Source: Actinomadura spongiicola (GTDB taxonomy: Bacteria; Actinomycetota; Actinomycetes; Streptosporangiales; Streptosporangiaceae). From it: a stretch of DNA of 64,000 nt. This document shows, piece by piece, positions 17,990-27,966 of the stretch; position 1 is the stretch's first letter, and each line of letters begins with the position of its first letter. The translations under genes were made by a program, and so were the position numbers. The stretch lies in assembly GCF_003432485.1 (NCBI RefSeq), contig NZ_QVNQ01000005.1:372001-436000 (forward strand). Direction: 5' to 3'. A model generated the notes under the pieces. That model had not been told where the DNA came from and searched no databases. It saw nothing but the letters and a program-made list of their open reading frames with translations.

Positions 17990-18481
17990 TCAGGCGGGGC
18001 TCCACAGGTTGGGAGTGACCTGGGGCTGCCAGTCGGACTGCGCGATATGCCCCTGCCTGCACACGTACGACACGCCGCGGTGGGCCACCCTGTCGCCGGG
18101 CCGGTAGCTGACACCGGCCGTCCACGCGGCGGGCGCGGGCCGCGTCACGGACGGAGTCGGCCGCGGCGTGGGACGCCGGGACGTGGCCGGCGCCGACGTG
18201 ACCTTGGACGGCGTGGGAGAGGGCGTCCTGGGCGTGACGGCCGCCGCGGGCGACGGTGTGACGGTACCGCTCCGCCTCGGCCCGACCGGAGCCGCCGACT
18301 CCGTCATCCGCCCGGCACCCCCGACGCCGGGCCCCGCCCCGGTCACGGCCGGGGAGGGGTTCGCGCCCGGATCCTCGGAAAGCCGGGCCGCGTAACCCAC
18401 GGCCGCGCCGAGAACAATGACCTGGACGGCACCGAGCAGGACGTACCACCGGAGCCCCAAGGGCTGACGCAGGCGAATCAT
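17990..18481 (-). CDS. Membrane-anchored protein with C-terminal CBM5/12-like chitin-binding module (copy 2)
   Basis: 163-aa paralogue of the downstream gene. It has a single TM helix (about residues 12-32), a Pro/Thr-rich linker, and a C-terminal module with WTAGVSYRPGDRVAHRG and the DWQPQVTPNLW region. The modules are almost identical while the linkers differ in detail, as expected of a tandem duplication under selection on the binding domain. The ATG at 18481 is the first Met before the hydrophobic helix. No catalytic domain is attached. Confidence 0.8.
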   Translation of the reverse strand: MIRLRQPLGLRWYVLLGAVQVIVLGAAVGYAARLSEDPGANPSPAVTGAGPGVGGAGRMTESAAPVGPRRSGTVTPSPAAAVTPRTPSPTPSKVTSAPATSRRPTPRPTPSVTRPAPAAWTAGVSYRPGDRVAHRGVSYVCRQGHIAQSDWQPQVTPNLWSPA

Positions 18482-18942
18482 CGGCCCGTCCGTCCTCGCA
18501 CTGAACCCCCCACGACGGCTGTCTGGCGCACTCGACCTCCCACGTCCCACCGCCCGCAACCAGGCTGCTGAGCGCCGACGATAGCGACAAACTCCGCCGG
18601 AACACGCCACTCAGACATATTCAGCAGCGAGCGGCATGCGACCAGGGGCCCTCGCGACCTGGCGATGATCGCGTTCCCGGCCGGCGCGCACCGCTCCGCC
18701 GCGAAGGCCCGCGCACACCCGACGCAACCCCGCGCAAGGCACGTAAGGGAGCCTGGCAGCGCCGCGTACCCAGCCGGACGCGGATTCTCCTGAGAACGGC
18801 GAGTTCTCGGTAAGGCGATCTGGAAGATCGTTATCAGCGTATGATCAGATCTGCGCGCGAGTCGGCGCCTTGCACCACACGCTCAAGGTCTTTCGCGGCC
18901 GGATCGGTCGATTCTCAAATGACGATCACAGGATTGCCACTG
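18482..18942. other. Intergenic region with small inverted repeats
   Basis: 461 bases without a supported gene, between divergent genes. It contains GAGAAC/GTTCTC arms near 18792-18808 and CGATCT-GGA-AGATCG at 18816-18830, shortly before the hypothetical gene. These could be operators; nothing else is recognised. Confidence 0.35.
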
Positions 18943-19479
18943 ATGACAGTCGAGATCGAGACATACCTGCGCGGCCGGGACGGAGTGTTCACGCGGATCG
19001 CGGAGTACGACGCGCCGATCCGCGACCCCGACTATGTCGAGGGTGCGATACGGATGTCCATTGACGGCCAGGAAATCGTCGGCGTGGCCGAATGGGATGA
19101 CGTCAACTGGCTGTGGCCCTTCCTCGCCACGATGGCGGCGGACTTGGCGGACTCCGAGCGCGTGGCGACGTCCTACCCGAGCCAGCCGATCGGACTGTCG
19201 TTCACCAGGAAGGGGACGTTCCTGGAGGTGGCCGTCGACTACGTGCCGACGCGGGTGGCGTGGCTCGACGGGCTACCCAGGGCGCTGCCGGCGGGACGGG
19301 TCCGCAGACGCGGGCTGGCGCCCGCTCTCGAGTTCCTCACGGCCCTGCAGACGGCCGGGTGGAGCTACGCCGCCGAGATGTCCCGTCTCGGCGGCGTGGC
19401 GTTCACCGGTGTCGACGGCGACCTCCGGGGGCTCACCGGTCTCCTCGACCAGGACTGGCTGCCGAACGACCGCGCCTGA
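18943..19479 (+). CDS. Hypothetical protein
   Basis: 178-aa acidic soluble protein from ATG 18943; in-frame Met codons at 18919 and 18841 are alternatives because no clear ribosome site distinguishes them. Visible stretches include WPFLATMAADLADSE and SYPSQPIGLSFTRKGTFLEV, with regular alpha/beta spacing. The pattern resembles actinomycete proteins found near contact-dependent or toxin loci, but I cannot name a family. It stands alone. Confidence 0.55.
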   Translation: MTVEIETYLRGRDGVFTRIAEYDAPIRDPDYVEGAIRMSIDGQEIVGVAEWDDVNWLWPFLATMAADLADSERVATSYPSQPIGLSFTRKGTFLEVAVDYVPTRVAWLDGLPRALPAGRVRRRGLAPALEFLTALQTAGWSYAAEMSRLGGVAFTGVDGDLRGLTGLLDQDWLPNDRA

Positions 19480-19754
19480 GTGTTCCCGCGGCATGTCAGC
19501 CCGCACCGCCCCCGAACTCCCGTCGACTTCCGGCAAATCGGGGGGTGCGCGACACGCCGAATCCCCGTCCCGCCACAAGTCAACGAAGCGGTGGCGGAGG
19601 TGCCGCCCGACCGCCGGACCTCCGCCAGAGAGCGCCACGCTGGTCGACCGGTGGACGTCGCAGGCGGAATGCGTCCGAGAGCGGCGCCCGGACGGTAACG
19701 CCCGCGTGGCTCAGGCAGACGACAGCAGTCTCCGCAATCGCCGCCCCGGCTCAC

Positions 19755-21296
19755 TCAGGAGAGGGCATCCGAAGTCTCCTGGACGATCTCGGTCGTACCA
19801 ACGGACTCCTGGGTGGGGGCCTGCTCATGGCGGGTCAGCAGACCGATCACGACGGCTCCCGCGGCGACGATGGCGGCGCTGACGAGGGTCGTCACCTGGA
19901 GGCCGGTGGTGAAGGCGTCCCGTGCGGCGTCCAGCATCGCGGGGCCGACCGGTCCGGGGAGCCCTTCGGCGGTCTCCACGGCACCGGCAAGGCTCTCGCG
20001 GGCCGCGTTCTCGGCCGCGGGCGGGAGCCCGTCCGGAAGGGAGTCCAACCTACCCCGGTAGATCGCCGTACCGAGGCTGCCGAGCAGCGCCAGCCCGGCG
20101 GCGAGCCCGAACTCCTGCCCGGTCTCCGAGATCGCCGAGGCCGCACCCGCCCGCTCGGGCGGGGCCGTGGTGATGATCCGGTCGAGCGCGAGGAGCATCC
20201 ATGGGCCGAAGCCCAGGCCCATCACGGTCATCCCGATGACGACCCACGCCAACGTGCCGACGCTGATCAGCAGCACGCCCACGGCCACGACGCCCATGGA
20301 ACCCGCCAACACCACCGCCGGACGGTACCTGCCGGTGATCCTCGGCGCGAACTGCATGCTGACGAGCACCGAAACGGCCTGCGGCAGCATCCACAACCCC
20401 GCCTCCAGGGGCGACAGGCCCCGGACGAGCTGCAGGAACTGGTTGACGAAAAGCAGCACGCCGCCCATCGCGACGAGCCCCACCATCAACGAGGCGAGCG
20501 AGATGCTGAAGTTGCGGTAGCGGAACAGCCGCAGGTCGATCATCGGGTCGGTCGACCGCTGCTGCCGTCGCACGAACACGATGCCGAGCGCCAGACCGAG
20601 CACGATGGCCAACGCGACCGTCCCGTCCACGCCATGGGTGGCGATGCGCTTGACGCCGTAGATGAGCGACAGGACCGTGCCCAGCGACAGGACGGAGCTG
20701 AGCAGATCGAGCCGCCCGGCCTTCGGGGCGCGGTACTCGGGCAGCAGGAACGGCCCGGCGACCAGCAGGATCACCATCACCGGAACGCCCAGCAGGAAGA
20801 CCGACCCCCACCAGAAGAACTCCAGCAGCAGCCCACCGACCAACGGCCCGATCGCGGACCCCACCATGAAACCGCCCATCCACACGGCCAGCGCCTTGGT
20901 GCGTTCCGCGTCGTCGGGGAACATGTTCCGGATCAGCGACATGGTCGACGGCATCAACGTCGCCCCCGCGACACCGAGCAGGGCACGGGACGCGATGAGC
21001 ATCTCGGCGCTGGTCGAGTACGCGGCCGCCAGGGACGCGACCCCGAAGGCCCCCGCCCCGACCAGCAGCACCTTGCGCCGCCCGATCCGGTCCCCCAGCA
21101 CCCCCATGCTGACCAGGAAGCCCGCGATCATGAAGCCGTAGATGTCGAGGATCCAGAGCAACTGGTTCGCGGTCGGTTCCAGGTCGGCGCCGAGCTGCGG
21201 AATCGCCAGATGCAGCACGGTCATGTCGATCGAGATGAGCAGCGTGGGCAGCGTCAGCACAGCCAACCCGATCCACCGCCTGCGCGCAGACGCCAT
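19755..21296 (-). CDS. MFS drug transporter, DHA2 (14-TMS) family
   Basis: 513-aa proton-driven efflux permease with about 14 predicted helices. Motif A is MGVLGDRIGRRKVLLVG between helices 2 and 3, and the ISIDMTVLHLAIPQL segment in helix 1 is the motif D1-type mark of this family. It resembles LfrA/QacA-type pumps of cations, dyes and antibiotics. The ATG at 21296 has GAAGGGA upstream; longer starts add only hydrophilic residues. No adjacent TetR repressor is present, which is unusual for this family. Confidence 0.92.
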   Translation of the reverse strand: MASARRRWIGLAVLTLPTLLISIDMTVLHLAIPQLGADLEPTANQLLWILDIYGFMIAGFLVSMGVLGDRIGRRKVLLVGAGAFGVASLAAAYSTSAEMLIASRALLGVAGATLMPSTMSLIRNMFPDDAERTKALAVWMGGFMVGSAIGPLVGGLLLEFFWWGSVFLLGVPVMVILLVAGPFLLPEYRAPKAGRLDLLSSVLSLGTVLSLIYGVKRIATHGVDGTVALAIVLGLALGIVFVRRQQRSTDPMIDLRLFRYRNFSISLASLMVGLVAMGGVLLFVNQFLQLVRGLSPLEAGLWMLPQAVSVLVSMQFAPRITGRYRPAVVLAGSMGVVAVGVLLISVGTLAWVVIGMTVMGLGFGPWMLLALDRIITTAPPERAGAASAISETGQEFGLAAGLALLGSLGTAIYRGRLDSLPDGLPPAAENAARESLAGAVETAEGLPGPVGPAMLDAARDAFTTGLQVTTLVSAAIVAAGAVVIGLLTRHEQAPTQESVGTTEIVQETSDALS

Positions 21297-21881
21297 TATC
21301 CGAATCCCTTCATCGCCCGACAGCCCAAGCGTCCGGCCGTACCGCCGCCAGACGCTACGTGTGGACAAGTCATCAGCAGGGCCATCAATTCCGCCATGGC
21401 CCCCGCTCGGCCAAAGGTCCCGTACTCTCTCGGCCGCACGACCTAGGTAACGCGCGGAGTGAGACCCTCACCTTCGCCGGGCCAAGGCCGGACGTCCGGC
21501 GATGCCCGAGCACGATGAACGAAGCGACCGCGGAAGCGTGGACGATGTCGAAGGAACGCCTCCAAACCGACCGACCCGGTACCCCGCCCGCCGACCGCCC
21601 TACAGTCCTGACAGGATGACGAGACCCTGTTCATGGGGCAGGTCGTCGCGCGTCAAGCCTCCCCAGGCGTGAGGTGCACGCGGTACCGGTGTCCAACGGC
21701 GCCTCCCAGGGGACGCGCCGCATGATCAACGGGACGGGTGACAGCTCCTGGTGGGGCGGCCACCACTACCCGCCGCACGGTCGGTGCGAGCGAATGACAC
21801 CCACATCGGGAAGTCCGGGGCTCACCCCGAGGCCGACTCTCAATATGAGCGGATTCGTCCTGGATCGCTTTCTACACTGGC
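21297..21881. other. Intergenic stretch, no supported gene
   Basis: 585 bases between divergent genes. Short frames are shadows. The right end has TACACT at 21873-21878, about 7 bases before the GTG pair at 21882/21885, suggesting a leaderless promoter for the lipoprotein gene. Confidence 0.4.
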
Positions 21882-23108
21882 GTGGTGAAGAAAATGATCT
21901 TGTGTTCGGCCGTGGGATGCCTAGTGATCGCCGGGTGCGGCGGTGCGCGGGAACGCTCCGCCGAGGACACCTGCCGGCGGCAACCCGGCGAGGACGGGAG
22001 GTTGCACTCCGCCGCCCCGACCGGCACACGCTTCACCGGTGACCGCTACGTGAGGCGGCTGCGCTGGATCGCCGAACACGACATCATCGAAGCGTCCGGC
22101 GCGGTCGGCACGCCCCGGCAGGGAATCGTGCCGGTGACCGGGGGCAGCGATCCCGAGCCCGACTACGGAGCCCCGACACAACACCACGTGGGCGTACTCC
22201 GCCTGCGGGACGGTGAGGTGTTATGGCAACGCCCGGGTTCCTTCTCCCGCACCGGACCGGCGAGCACCAGGGTATTGGCGGCTTCGACCGGTCAGACGGG
22301 CCTCAGTACCTTCGGTGCGTTCGACCTGCAGACCGGACGGGCATCGGCCTGCGGACTTCCACGCCCCGCACGCATCCTTGACGACGGTACGGCCGTGGGT
22401 ATCACGCCCGACCGACTGACACGTGTCCGACTTCGTGACGGCGCGTCGCTGTGGCGCAGTCCCGTCACCGGGCGGTTCCAGCACGCCGTTACCGGTGACG
22501 GTGTGGTGGTCGCTTCAACCGACCCCGACGATCCCACCCGAGGCTTGAGCGCCAGCGAGACCACAACCCAGGTCAGCGCACTGCGGCTCTCGGACGGCAG
22601 CCCACTCTGGGAGATCACAGACCGGGCCGGCCCCGGACCGAACGCCGTCGATCTGCCCGAACGGACGGTTCTGGGCATAGCCGACGAACGCGTGGTGATC
22701 ACGGATCGGCACCGCCTGCGCGGCCATCGAACGAGCGACGGGAAGCTTCTGTGGTCCCGTCCATCCCCTCGCTGGCACGACGGCGCGACTTTCACGGTCG
22801 CGGACGAGCGGTTGCTGATCGCCGCACAAAGGCGGGTGACCGCTTACCGGATGGCCGACGGAACGGTGGACTGGACCGCACCGACTCCGAACCTCCCCGT
22901 TCTCTCGGCATCGGCCGCCTCCGGCGGGCTGCTGTACGCCCCGATCTCCCAGCGGCCCGGACTGGCCGTACTCAACCTGCACCGTGGCAACATCTCCACA
23001 ACACTTACCGGCGTTGTCAGCGACTCCTGGGGCCGTGACGTGACCATCGGGGACGGCGTCCTGATAGTCCAGGAACGAAAACGGACCCTGGCCTTCGACC
23101 TTCGTTGA
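21882..23108 (+). CDS. Secreted lipoprotein with PQQ-like beta-propeller repeats
   Basis: 408-aa protein. The signal peptide ends in the lipobox VIAGC, so the mature protein is lipid-anchored outside the membrane. The remainder is a series of blades with recurring patterns such as GEVLWQRPG, GASLWRSPV, GSPLWEITD, GKLLWSRP and GTVDWTAP, about 40-50 residues apart. These are typical of PQQ/BamB-like propellers that act as binding scaffolds rather than quinoprotein enzymes. The start is one of two adjacent GTG codons. It is probably transcribed alone. Confidence 0.82.
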   Translation: MVKKMILCSAVGCLVIAGCGGARERSAEDTCRRQPGEDGRLHSAAPTGTRFTGDRYVRRLRWIAEHDIIEASGAVGTPRQGIVPVTGGSDPEPDYGAPTQHHVGVLRLRDGEVLWQRPGSFSRTGPASTRVLAASTGQTGLSTFGAFDLQTGRASACGLPRPARILDDGTAVGITPDRLTRVRLRDGASLWRSPVTGRFQHAVTGDGVVVASTDPDDPTRGLSASETTTQVSALRLSDGSPLWEITDRAGPGPNAVDLPERTVLGIADERVVITDRHRLRGHRTSDGKLLWSRPSPRWHDGATFTVADERLLIAAQRRVTAYRMADGTVDWTAPTPNLPVLSASAASGGLLYAPISQRPGLAVLNLHRGNISTTLTGVVSDSWGRDVTIGDGVLIVQERKRTLAFDLR

Positions 23109-23143
23109 GGTCATGCGTGTTCCGGCTGTGCTGAGTGAGTCGG

Positions 23144-24070
23144 TTACGGAGTCCACACACCGCTGCCGGCACGTCCGGGATACCTGGCAATCAGATGGCC
23201 ACGGAGTGCGGCGAGGACGGGGTGAGCGTTGTCGGTGCGCCACACCAACTCGCCGGGGTAAACGGGAGTCGGGTCGACAAGCGGGATGCGCCGAAGGGCG
23301 TGCCCGGCCGGCCACACCAGCGGCGTCTCCTCTCCGACGAAAGTGGCCACCGTCGAGGATCCCGCGATGGTGTCGAAGAGCGCCTCGACGCCGAAGTCGG
23401 GGCCGATCGTGTCAATGGTGAACCCGAACTCGGCGGCGAGCCGGTCGTAGTAGGCAGTCCACTCGGTGCCGGGGGCGTTGCCCGGCATCCATATGCGGTG
23501 ACCGGCCAGTTGCGCGGGCGTGACCGAGCGGGCCTCGGCGAACGGGTGGCCCGGACCTGTGAACAGGTGCAGCGGCTCGTCCAGCACAGGGACGGACACG
23601 ACGCCTTCGGGGAGTGGCCGGTCGAGGAGAGTGACCGCGCGGATAGTCGCGTCGATGGCGCCGGAGCTCACGGCCTCGACCGCCTCGGCGCCGCCGTAGA
23701 GCGTGACGATGTCGAGTGCGGTATCGGGGTGCGCCCGGTAGAAGGCACGCAGGAGCCCTGCCGCGGCGACCTGCCGGTGGACGACGTCCACCCGCAGGGC
23801 CCTGCTGCCGGGCCGCACCGAGGCCGCCGCGCGCCCCGCGGCGTCCAGCAGCGCCCGAGCGTGCGGCAGGAACGCCTGCCCGTCGATGGTGAGGCGCGCC
23901 CCACTGGGGGTGCGCACGAAAAGCCGCACGCCCAGTGAGTCCTCCAGGGCCGCGACGCGCTTGGACACGGCCTGCTGCGTCACCGAAAGGTCGACTGCGG
24001 CCTCCTGGAACTGTCCCGCGTCGGCGACGGCGACGAACGTGGCCACGGCGTTGAGATCCACGACCACCAC
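23144..24070 (-). CDS. LysR-family transcriptional regulator
   Basis: 308-aa LysR protein. The winged helix-turn-helix is at residues 5-64 (LSVTQQAVSKRVAALEDSLGVRLF), followed by the periplasmic-binding-like effector domain. Three GTG codons in a row make the exact start uncertain by two residues. It is divergent from the DNA polymerase gene across 80 bases containing a LysR-type inverted repeat, so control of itself and of the polymerase gene is likely. The effector is unknown. Confidence 0.92.
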   Translation of the reverse strand: MVVVDLNAVATFVAVADAGQFQEAAVDLSVTQQAVSKRVAALEDSLGVRLFVRTPSGARLTIDGQAFLPHARALLDAAGRAAASVRPGSRALRVDVVHRQVAAAGLLRAFYRAHPDTALDIVTLYGGAEAVEAVSSGAIDATIRAVTLLDRPLPEGVVSVPVLDEPLHLFTGPGHPFAEARSVTPAQLAGHRIWMPGNAPGTEWTAYYDRLAAEFGFTIDTIGPDFGVEALFDTIAGSSTVATFVGEETPLVWPAGHALRRIPLVDPTPVYPGELVWRTDNAHPVLAALRGHLIARYPGRAGSGVWTP

Positions 24071-24079
24071 CCTAGGTGT

Positions 24080-24114
24080 ACAACCACCGGTTGTTCAATC
24101 AAGTCAATGGTTGT
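24080..24114. promoter_or_regulatory. LysR-type operator between regulator and polymerase genes
   Basis: ACAACC-ACC-GGTTGT (24080-24094) is a perfect 6-bp inverted repeat, with a further GGTTGT half-site at 24109-24114, 20 bases downstream. A primary dyad plus an offset half-site is the usual LysR recognition/activation-site arrangement. Confidence 0.6.
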
Positions 24115-24150
24115 TTGCTCACCCCCTTATTACCTGGCTTTCATGGTGCA

Positions 24151-27100
24151 ATGCCGAAGTCTTTCGTCCATCTGCACAACCACACCGAGTACTCGATGCT
24201 CGACGGCGCACAGAAAATCAAGCCCATGCTCGCCGAGGTGGCACGGCAGGAGATGTCCGCGATCGCCATGAGCGACCACGGCAACATGTTCGGGGCGTAC
24301 GAATTCGCGCAGGTCGCCAAGGGCTATGACGGCATCACCCCGATCATCGGTATCGAGGCTTACGTGGCGCCTTCGTCGCGGTTCTCCCGTAGGCAGGAGT
24401 TCTGGGGGCCGGGCGGGCGCCGTGCCATGAGCGAGGACGGCGAAGGGTCCAAGGACGTCTCTGGCGGCGGCCGCTTCACGCACATGACGATGTGGGCACG
24501 GGACGTCGAAGGTTTGCGCAACCTCTTCTGGCTCAGCACTAAGGCCAGCTACGAGGGTCAGTTCCCGGCCGGCAAGCCCCGGATGGACCGCGAACTGATC
24601 GCCGAGAGGCCCGAGGGCATCACCGCCACCACCGGCTGCCCCTCCGGGGAGATCCAGACTCGGCTGCGCCTCGACCAGTACGAGGAGGCCAGAAAGGCCG
24701 CCGCCGCCTACCAGGAGATCTTCGGCCGCGAGAACTACTTCCTCGAACTGATGGACCACGGCCTGGACATCGAACGCGACGTCCGCGATGCCCTGCTGCG
24801 ACTCGCCCACGACCTGCGCATTCCGCTCCTGGCGACCAACGACGCCCACTACGTCACCCAGGACCAGGCCGACGCCCACGACAGCCTGCTCTGCATTGGC
24901 GTCGGCAAGAACAAGGACGATCCGGGCCGCTTCCGTTTCAACGGCTCCGGCTACTACCTCAAGAGCGCCGCCGACATGCGCGCACTGTTCTCCGAGCTCC
25001 CGGAGGCCTGCGACAACACCTTGCTGGTCGCCGAGCGCGTCGAGCCCTACGACGACGTCTTCGACCACGTCGACGAGATGCCGCGGTTCCCCGACGTGCC
25101 CGAAGGCGACAGCCAGGAGTCGTGGCTGCGCAAGGAGGCGCTCAAAGGCCTGGCGACGCGCTACGGCGACCCGATTCCCCGGCACGTCCTGGAACGCTTC
25201 GAGACCGAGATGTCGGTCATCGGCCCCATGGGGTTCAGCTCCTACTTCCTCGTCGTCGCCGACATCTGCCGCCACGCCCGCGCCAACAAGATCCCGCTCG
25301 GTCCCGGCCGCGGCTCGTGCACCGGCTCGATCGTCGCCTACGCCACCCGCATCACCGAACTGTGCCCCCTGGAACACGGCCTCCTCTTCGAGCGGTTCCT
25401 GAACCCCGAACGCGTCAACCCGCCGGACGTCGACCTGGACTTCGACGACCGCCAGCGCGACCGGATGGTCCAGTACGTCACCGAGAAGTACGGCGGCGAG
25501 TACACCGCCATGGTGAACACGTTCGGCACGATCAAGGCCAAGAACGCCATCAAGGATTCGTCGCGCATCCTCGGCTACCCCTACAGCCATGGCGAGCGCA
25601 TCACCAAGGCGCTCCCGCCGGACCAGAACGGCAGGCCCGCTCCGCTGGCCGCCCTCTTCGACCCGTCCCACGAGCGCTACGACGAGACCGGCGAGATCCG
25701 GCGGCTGTACGAGAACGACCCCAACGTGAAGAGGGTCATCGACACCGCACGCGGGGTCGAGGGGCTCACCAGGGGCACCGGGGTGCACGCGGCGGCCGTG
25801 ATCCTTTCCAAGACCAGGCTCACCGACCGGATCCCGCTGCACATGCGGGCCGCGGACGGCGTGAAGATCACCGGCTTCGACTATCCGTCCTGCGAGGCCA
25901 TGGGCCTGATCAAGATGGATTTCCTGGGGCTGCGCAACCTCGGTGTGATCGACCAGGCGATCGAGAACATCCGGCACAACCGGGGCGTCAGCCTGGCCAC
26001 GGTCGATCCGCTGGACGGCGACGCGTCCACGCGCGTCATCCCGCTGGACGACGCCAAGACCTACCGGCTGCTTGCCGACGGCAACACCCTCGGCGTCTTC
26101 CAACTCGACGGCGGCGGCATGCGAGTACTGCTCCGGCAGATGGAACCGACCCGCTTCGAGGACATAGCCGCGGTCAACGCGCTCTACCGGCCGGGGCCGA
26201 TGGCGGCGAACGCCCACACCAACTACGCGTTCCGCAAGACCGGCCGCCAGCCGATCACCCCGATCCACCCACAACTGCGGGACGCGCTGGAACCGATCCT
26301 CGGCAACACCTTCCATCTGCTCGTCTACCAGGAGCAGATCATGGCCATCGCCCGGGAACTCGCCGGATACACCCTCGGAGGCGCGGACCTGCTGCGCCGC
26401 GCGATGGGAAAGAAGCAACCGGAGGCCCTGGCAGCGGAGTGGGAGAAGTTCCACGACGGCATGCGCGGCAACGGCTACAGCGAGGAGGCCGTCCAAACCT
26501 TGTGGGACGTCATGCTCCCCTTCTCCGGGTACGCCTTCAACAAGTCCCACACCGCCGGTTACGGCCTGGTCTCCTATTGGACCGCCTACCTCAAGGCCAA
26601 CTACCCCGCCGAGTACATGGCCGCCCTGCTCACCTCCGTCGGCGACGACAAGGACAAGGCCGCGGTCTACCTCGCCGACGCCCGCAGGAACGGCGTCCGG
26701 GTCCTCCAACCCGACGTGAACGAGTCCGTCGCCGAGTTCACCGCCGTCGGCGACGACGTCAGGTTCGGGCTGCGGTCCGTCCGCAACGTCGGCGACAACG
26801 TCATCGACGCCATCGTCGACGCACGCCGCCGGAAGGGGAGATTCACCTCGTTCGCCGACTTCCTCGACAAGGTCGCCCTGCCCGCCCTGAACAAGCGAGC
26901 CGTGGACTCACTGATCAAGGCCGGCGCCTTCGACTCCCTGCACCATTCACGTAAGGGCCTCTCCGCCGTCCACGAGGACGCCATCGACGCGACCGTCCCC
27001 GTGAAGAAGGCGGCGAGCTTCGGCCAGGACGACCTCTTCACGAGTCTCACCGGCACCGCAGGCGACGAACCGGCCCTCGACTTCCCCATCGACGAAGCGG

Positions 27101-27741
27101 AATGGCCACGCCGACAACTCCTCGCGACCGAACGCGAGATGCTCGGCCTTTACGTCTCGGCACACCCGCTGGACGGCGCAGAGCACATCCTGTCCCGAGC
27201 CCGGGACTGCTCCATCACCGAACTGCTCGCCTCCGGCCGCCCCACCGGCGACGTACGGCTCTCCGGACTGATCACCGACGTCCAGCACAAGATGACCAGA
27301 CAGGGAAAGCCCTGGGCCATCGTCACCCTCACGGACCGCGACGCCGCCATCGAGGTCCTCTTCTTCCCCGCCGCCTACCTACTCGTCCGGCACGCACTGA
27401 CCGAGGACAACGTGATCTCCGTCAAAGGCAAGCTCGAAGACCGTGACGGAACGCTGAACATGGCGGGCCGCGAAGTCTCCGTCCTCGACATCTCCTCGGC
27501 CACGAACGGCGCCCTTCCCCCCGTGGAACTAATGCTCCCCCTGCACCGAGTCACCGAACAGACCGTCAGGGAACTCAAACACATCCTCGCCGCCCACCCA
27601 GGTGCCAGCCCCGTACACCTCAGCGTCCGCGGCCCCCGAAAGACCACCGTTTACGCCCTCCAGGCAACCGTCAACCCCGCGACCATCGCCTCCGACATCA
27701 AAGCCGCCTTCGGCTCCGAAACCTGGCAGAGCAACACCTAA
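24151..27741 (+). CDS. dnaE: DNA polymerase III alpha subunit (DnaE type)
   Basis: 1196-aa C-family replicative polymerase of normal DnaE length. The PHP domain opens at once (HLHNHTEYSMLDG). The nucleotide-handling loop is GPGRGSCTGSIVAY and the palm aspartates are in PDVDLDFDD (about 425-433) with a third acidic site in KMDFLGLRNLG. Fingers, HhH and the C-terminal OB region (DVRLSGLITDVQHK) follow, so it is not the shorter ImuC/DnaE2 type by its start. The ATG at 24151 is the first Met that fits the PHP domain. The neighbours (divergent LysR, downstream tRNA fragment) are not the usual housekeeping dnaE context, so it may be a second copy. Confidence 0.93.
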   Translation: MPKSFVHLHNHTEYSMLDGAQKIKPMLAEVARQEMSAIAMSDHGNMFGAYEFAQVAKGYDGITPIIGIEAYVAPSSRFSRRQEFWGPGGRRAMSEDGEGSKDVSGGGRFTHMTMWARDVEGLRNLFWLSTKASYEGQFPAGKPRMDRELIAERPEGITATTGCPSGEIQTRLRLDQYEEARKAAAAYQEIFGRENYFLELMDHGLDIERDVRDALLRLAHDLRIPLLATNDAHYVTQDQADAHDSLLCIGVGKNKDDPGRFRFNGSGYYLKSAADMRALFSELPEACDNTLLVAERVEPYDDVFDHVDEMPRFPDVPEGDSQESWLRKEALKGLATRYGDPIPRHVLERFETEMSVIGPMGFSSYFLVVADICRHARANKIPLGPGRGSCTGSIVAYATRITELCPLEHGLLFERFLNPERVNPPDVDLDFDDRQRDRMVQYVTEKYGGEYTAMVNTFGTIKAKNAIKDSSRILGYPYSHGERITKALPPDQNGRPAPLAALFDPSHERYDETGEIRRLYENDPNVKRVIDTARGVEGLTRGTGVHAAAVILSKTRLTDRIPLHMRAADGVKITGFDYPSCEAMGLIKMDFLGLRNLGVIDQAIENIRHNRGVSLATVDPLDGDASTRVIPLDDAKTYRLLADGNTLGVFQLDGGGMRVLLRQMEPTRFEDIAAVNALYRPGPMAANAHTNYAFRKTGRQPITPIHPQLRDALEPILGNTFHLLVYQEQIMAIARELAGYTLGGADLLRRAMGKKQPEALAAEWEKFHDGMRGNGYSEEAVQTLWDVMLPFSGYAFNKSHTAGYGLVSYWTAYLKANYPAEYMAALLTSVGDDKDKAAVYLADARRNGVRVLQPDVNESVAEFTAVGDDVRFGLRSVRNVGDNVIDAIVDARRRKGRFTSFADFLDKVALPALNKRAVDSLIKAGAFDSLHHSRKGLSAVHEDAIDATVPVKKAASFGQDDLFTSLTGTAGDEPALDFPIDEAEWPRRQLLATEREMLGLYVSAHPLDGAEHILSRARDCSITELLASGRPTGDVRLSGLITDVQHKMTRQGKPWAIVTLTDRDAAIEVLFFPAAYLLVRHALTEDNVISVKGKLEDRDGTLNMAGREVSVLDISSATNGALPPVELMLPLHRVTEQTVRELKHILAAHPGASPVHLSVRGPRKTTVYALQATVNPATIASDIKAAFGSETWQSNT

Positions 27742-27852
27742 CCCCGGCACTTCCCCCACGAGCCGACCACCCCAGAAGCAACGCCCCACACCACACGACC
27801 CTCGAAGTGGACCCCACAGACACTTGCTCAACAGCCCGCACCGGCAGGGGGC

Positions 27853-27898
27853 GTGGGGGCGGAGCCCCCACATCGGGGGTCCGGGGGTCGCCCCCCGG
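27853..27898. terminator. Tandem GC hairpins after dnaE
   Basis: GTGGGGGC-GGA-GCCCCCAC (27853-27871) is followed by CCGGGGG-N4-CCCCCGG (27881-27898). This is a common actinomycete terminator style, 110 bases past the dnaE stop. Confidence 0.6.
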
Positions 27899-27966
27899 AT
27901 GAACACGACGAAGGACCAGCAGGGAAAGCGACAAAGTCGCTGACCATGCCGGCCCTAGGTCCAGAG

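Noticed and set aside
24130..26709. An 859-codon minus-strand open frame inside dnaE
   Set aside because: It is antisense to an unambiguous polymerase gene and has no domain; long shadows are expected in high-GC DNA.
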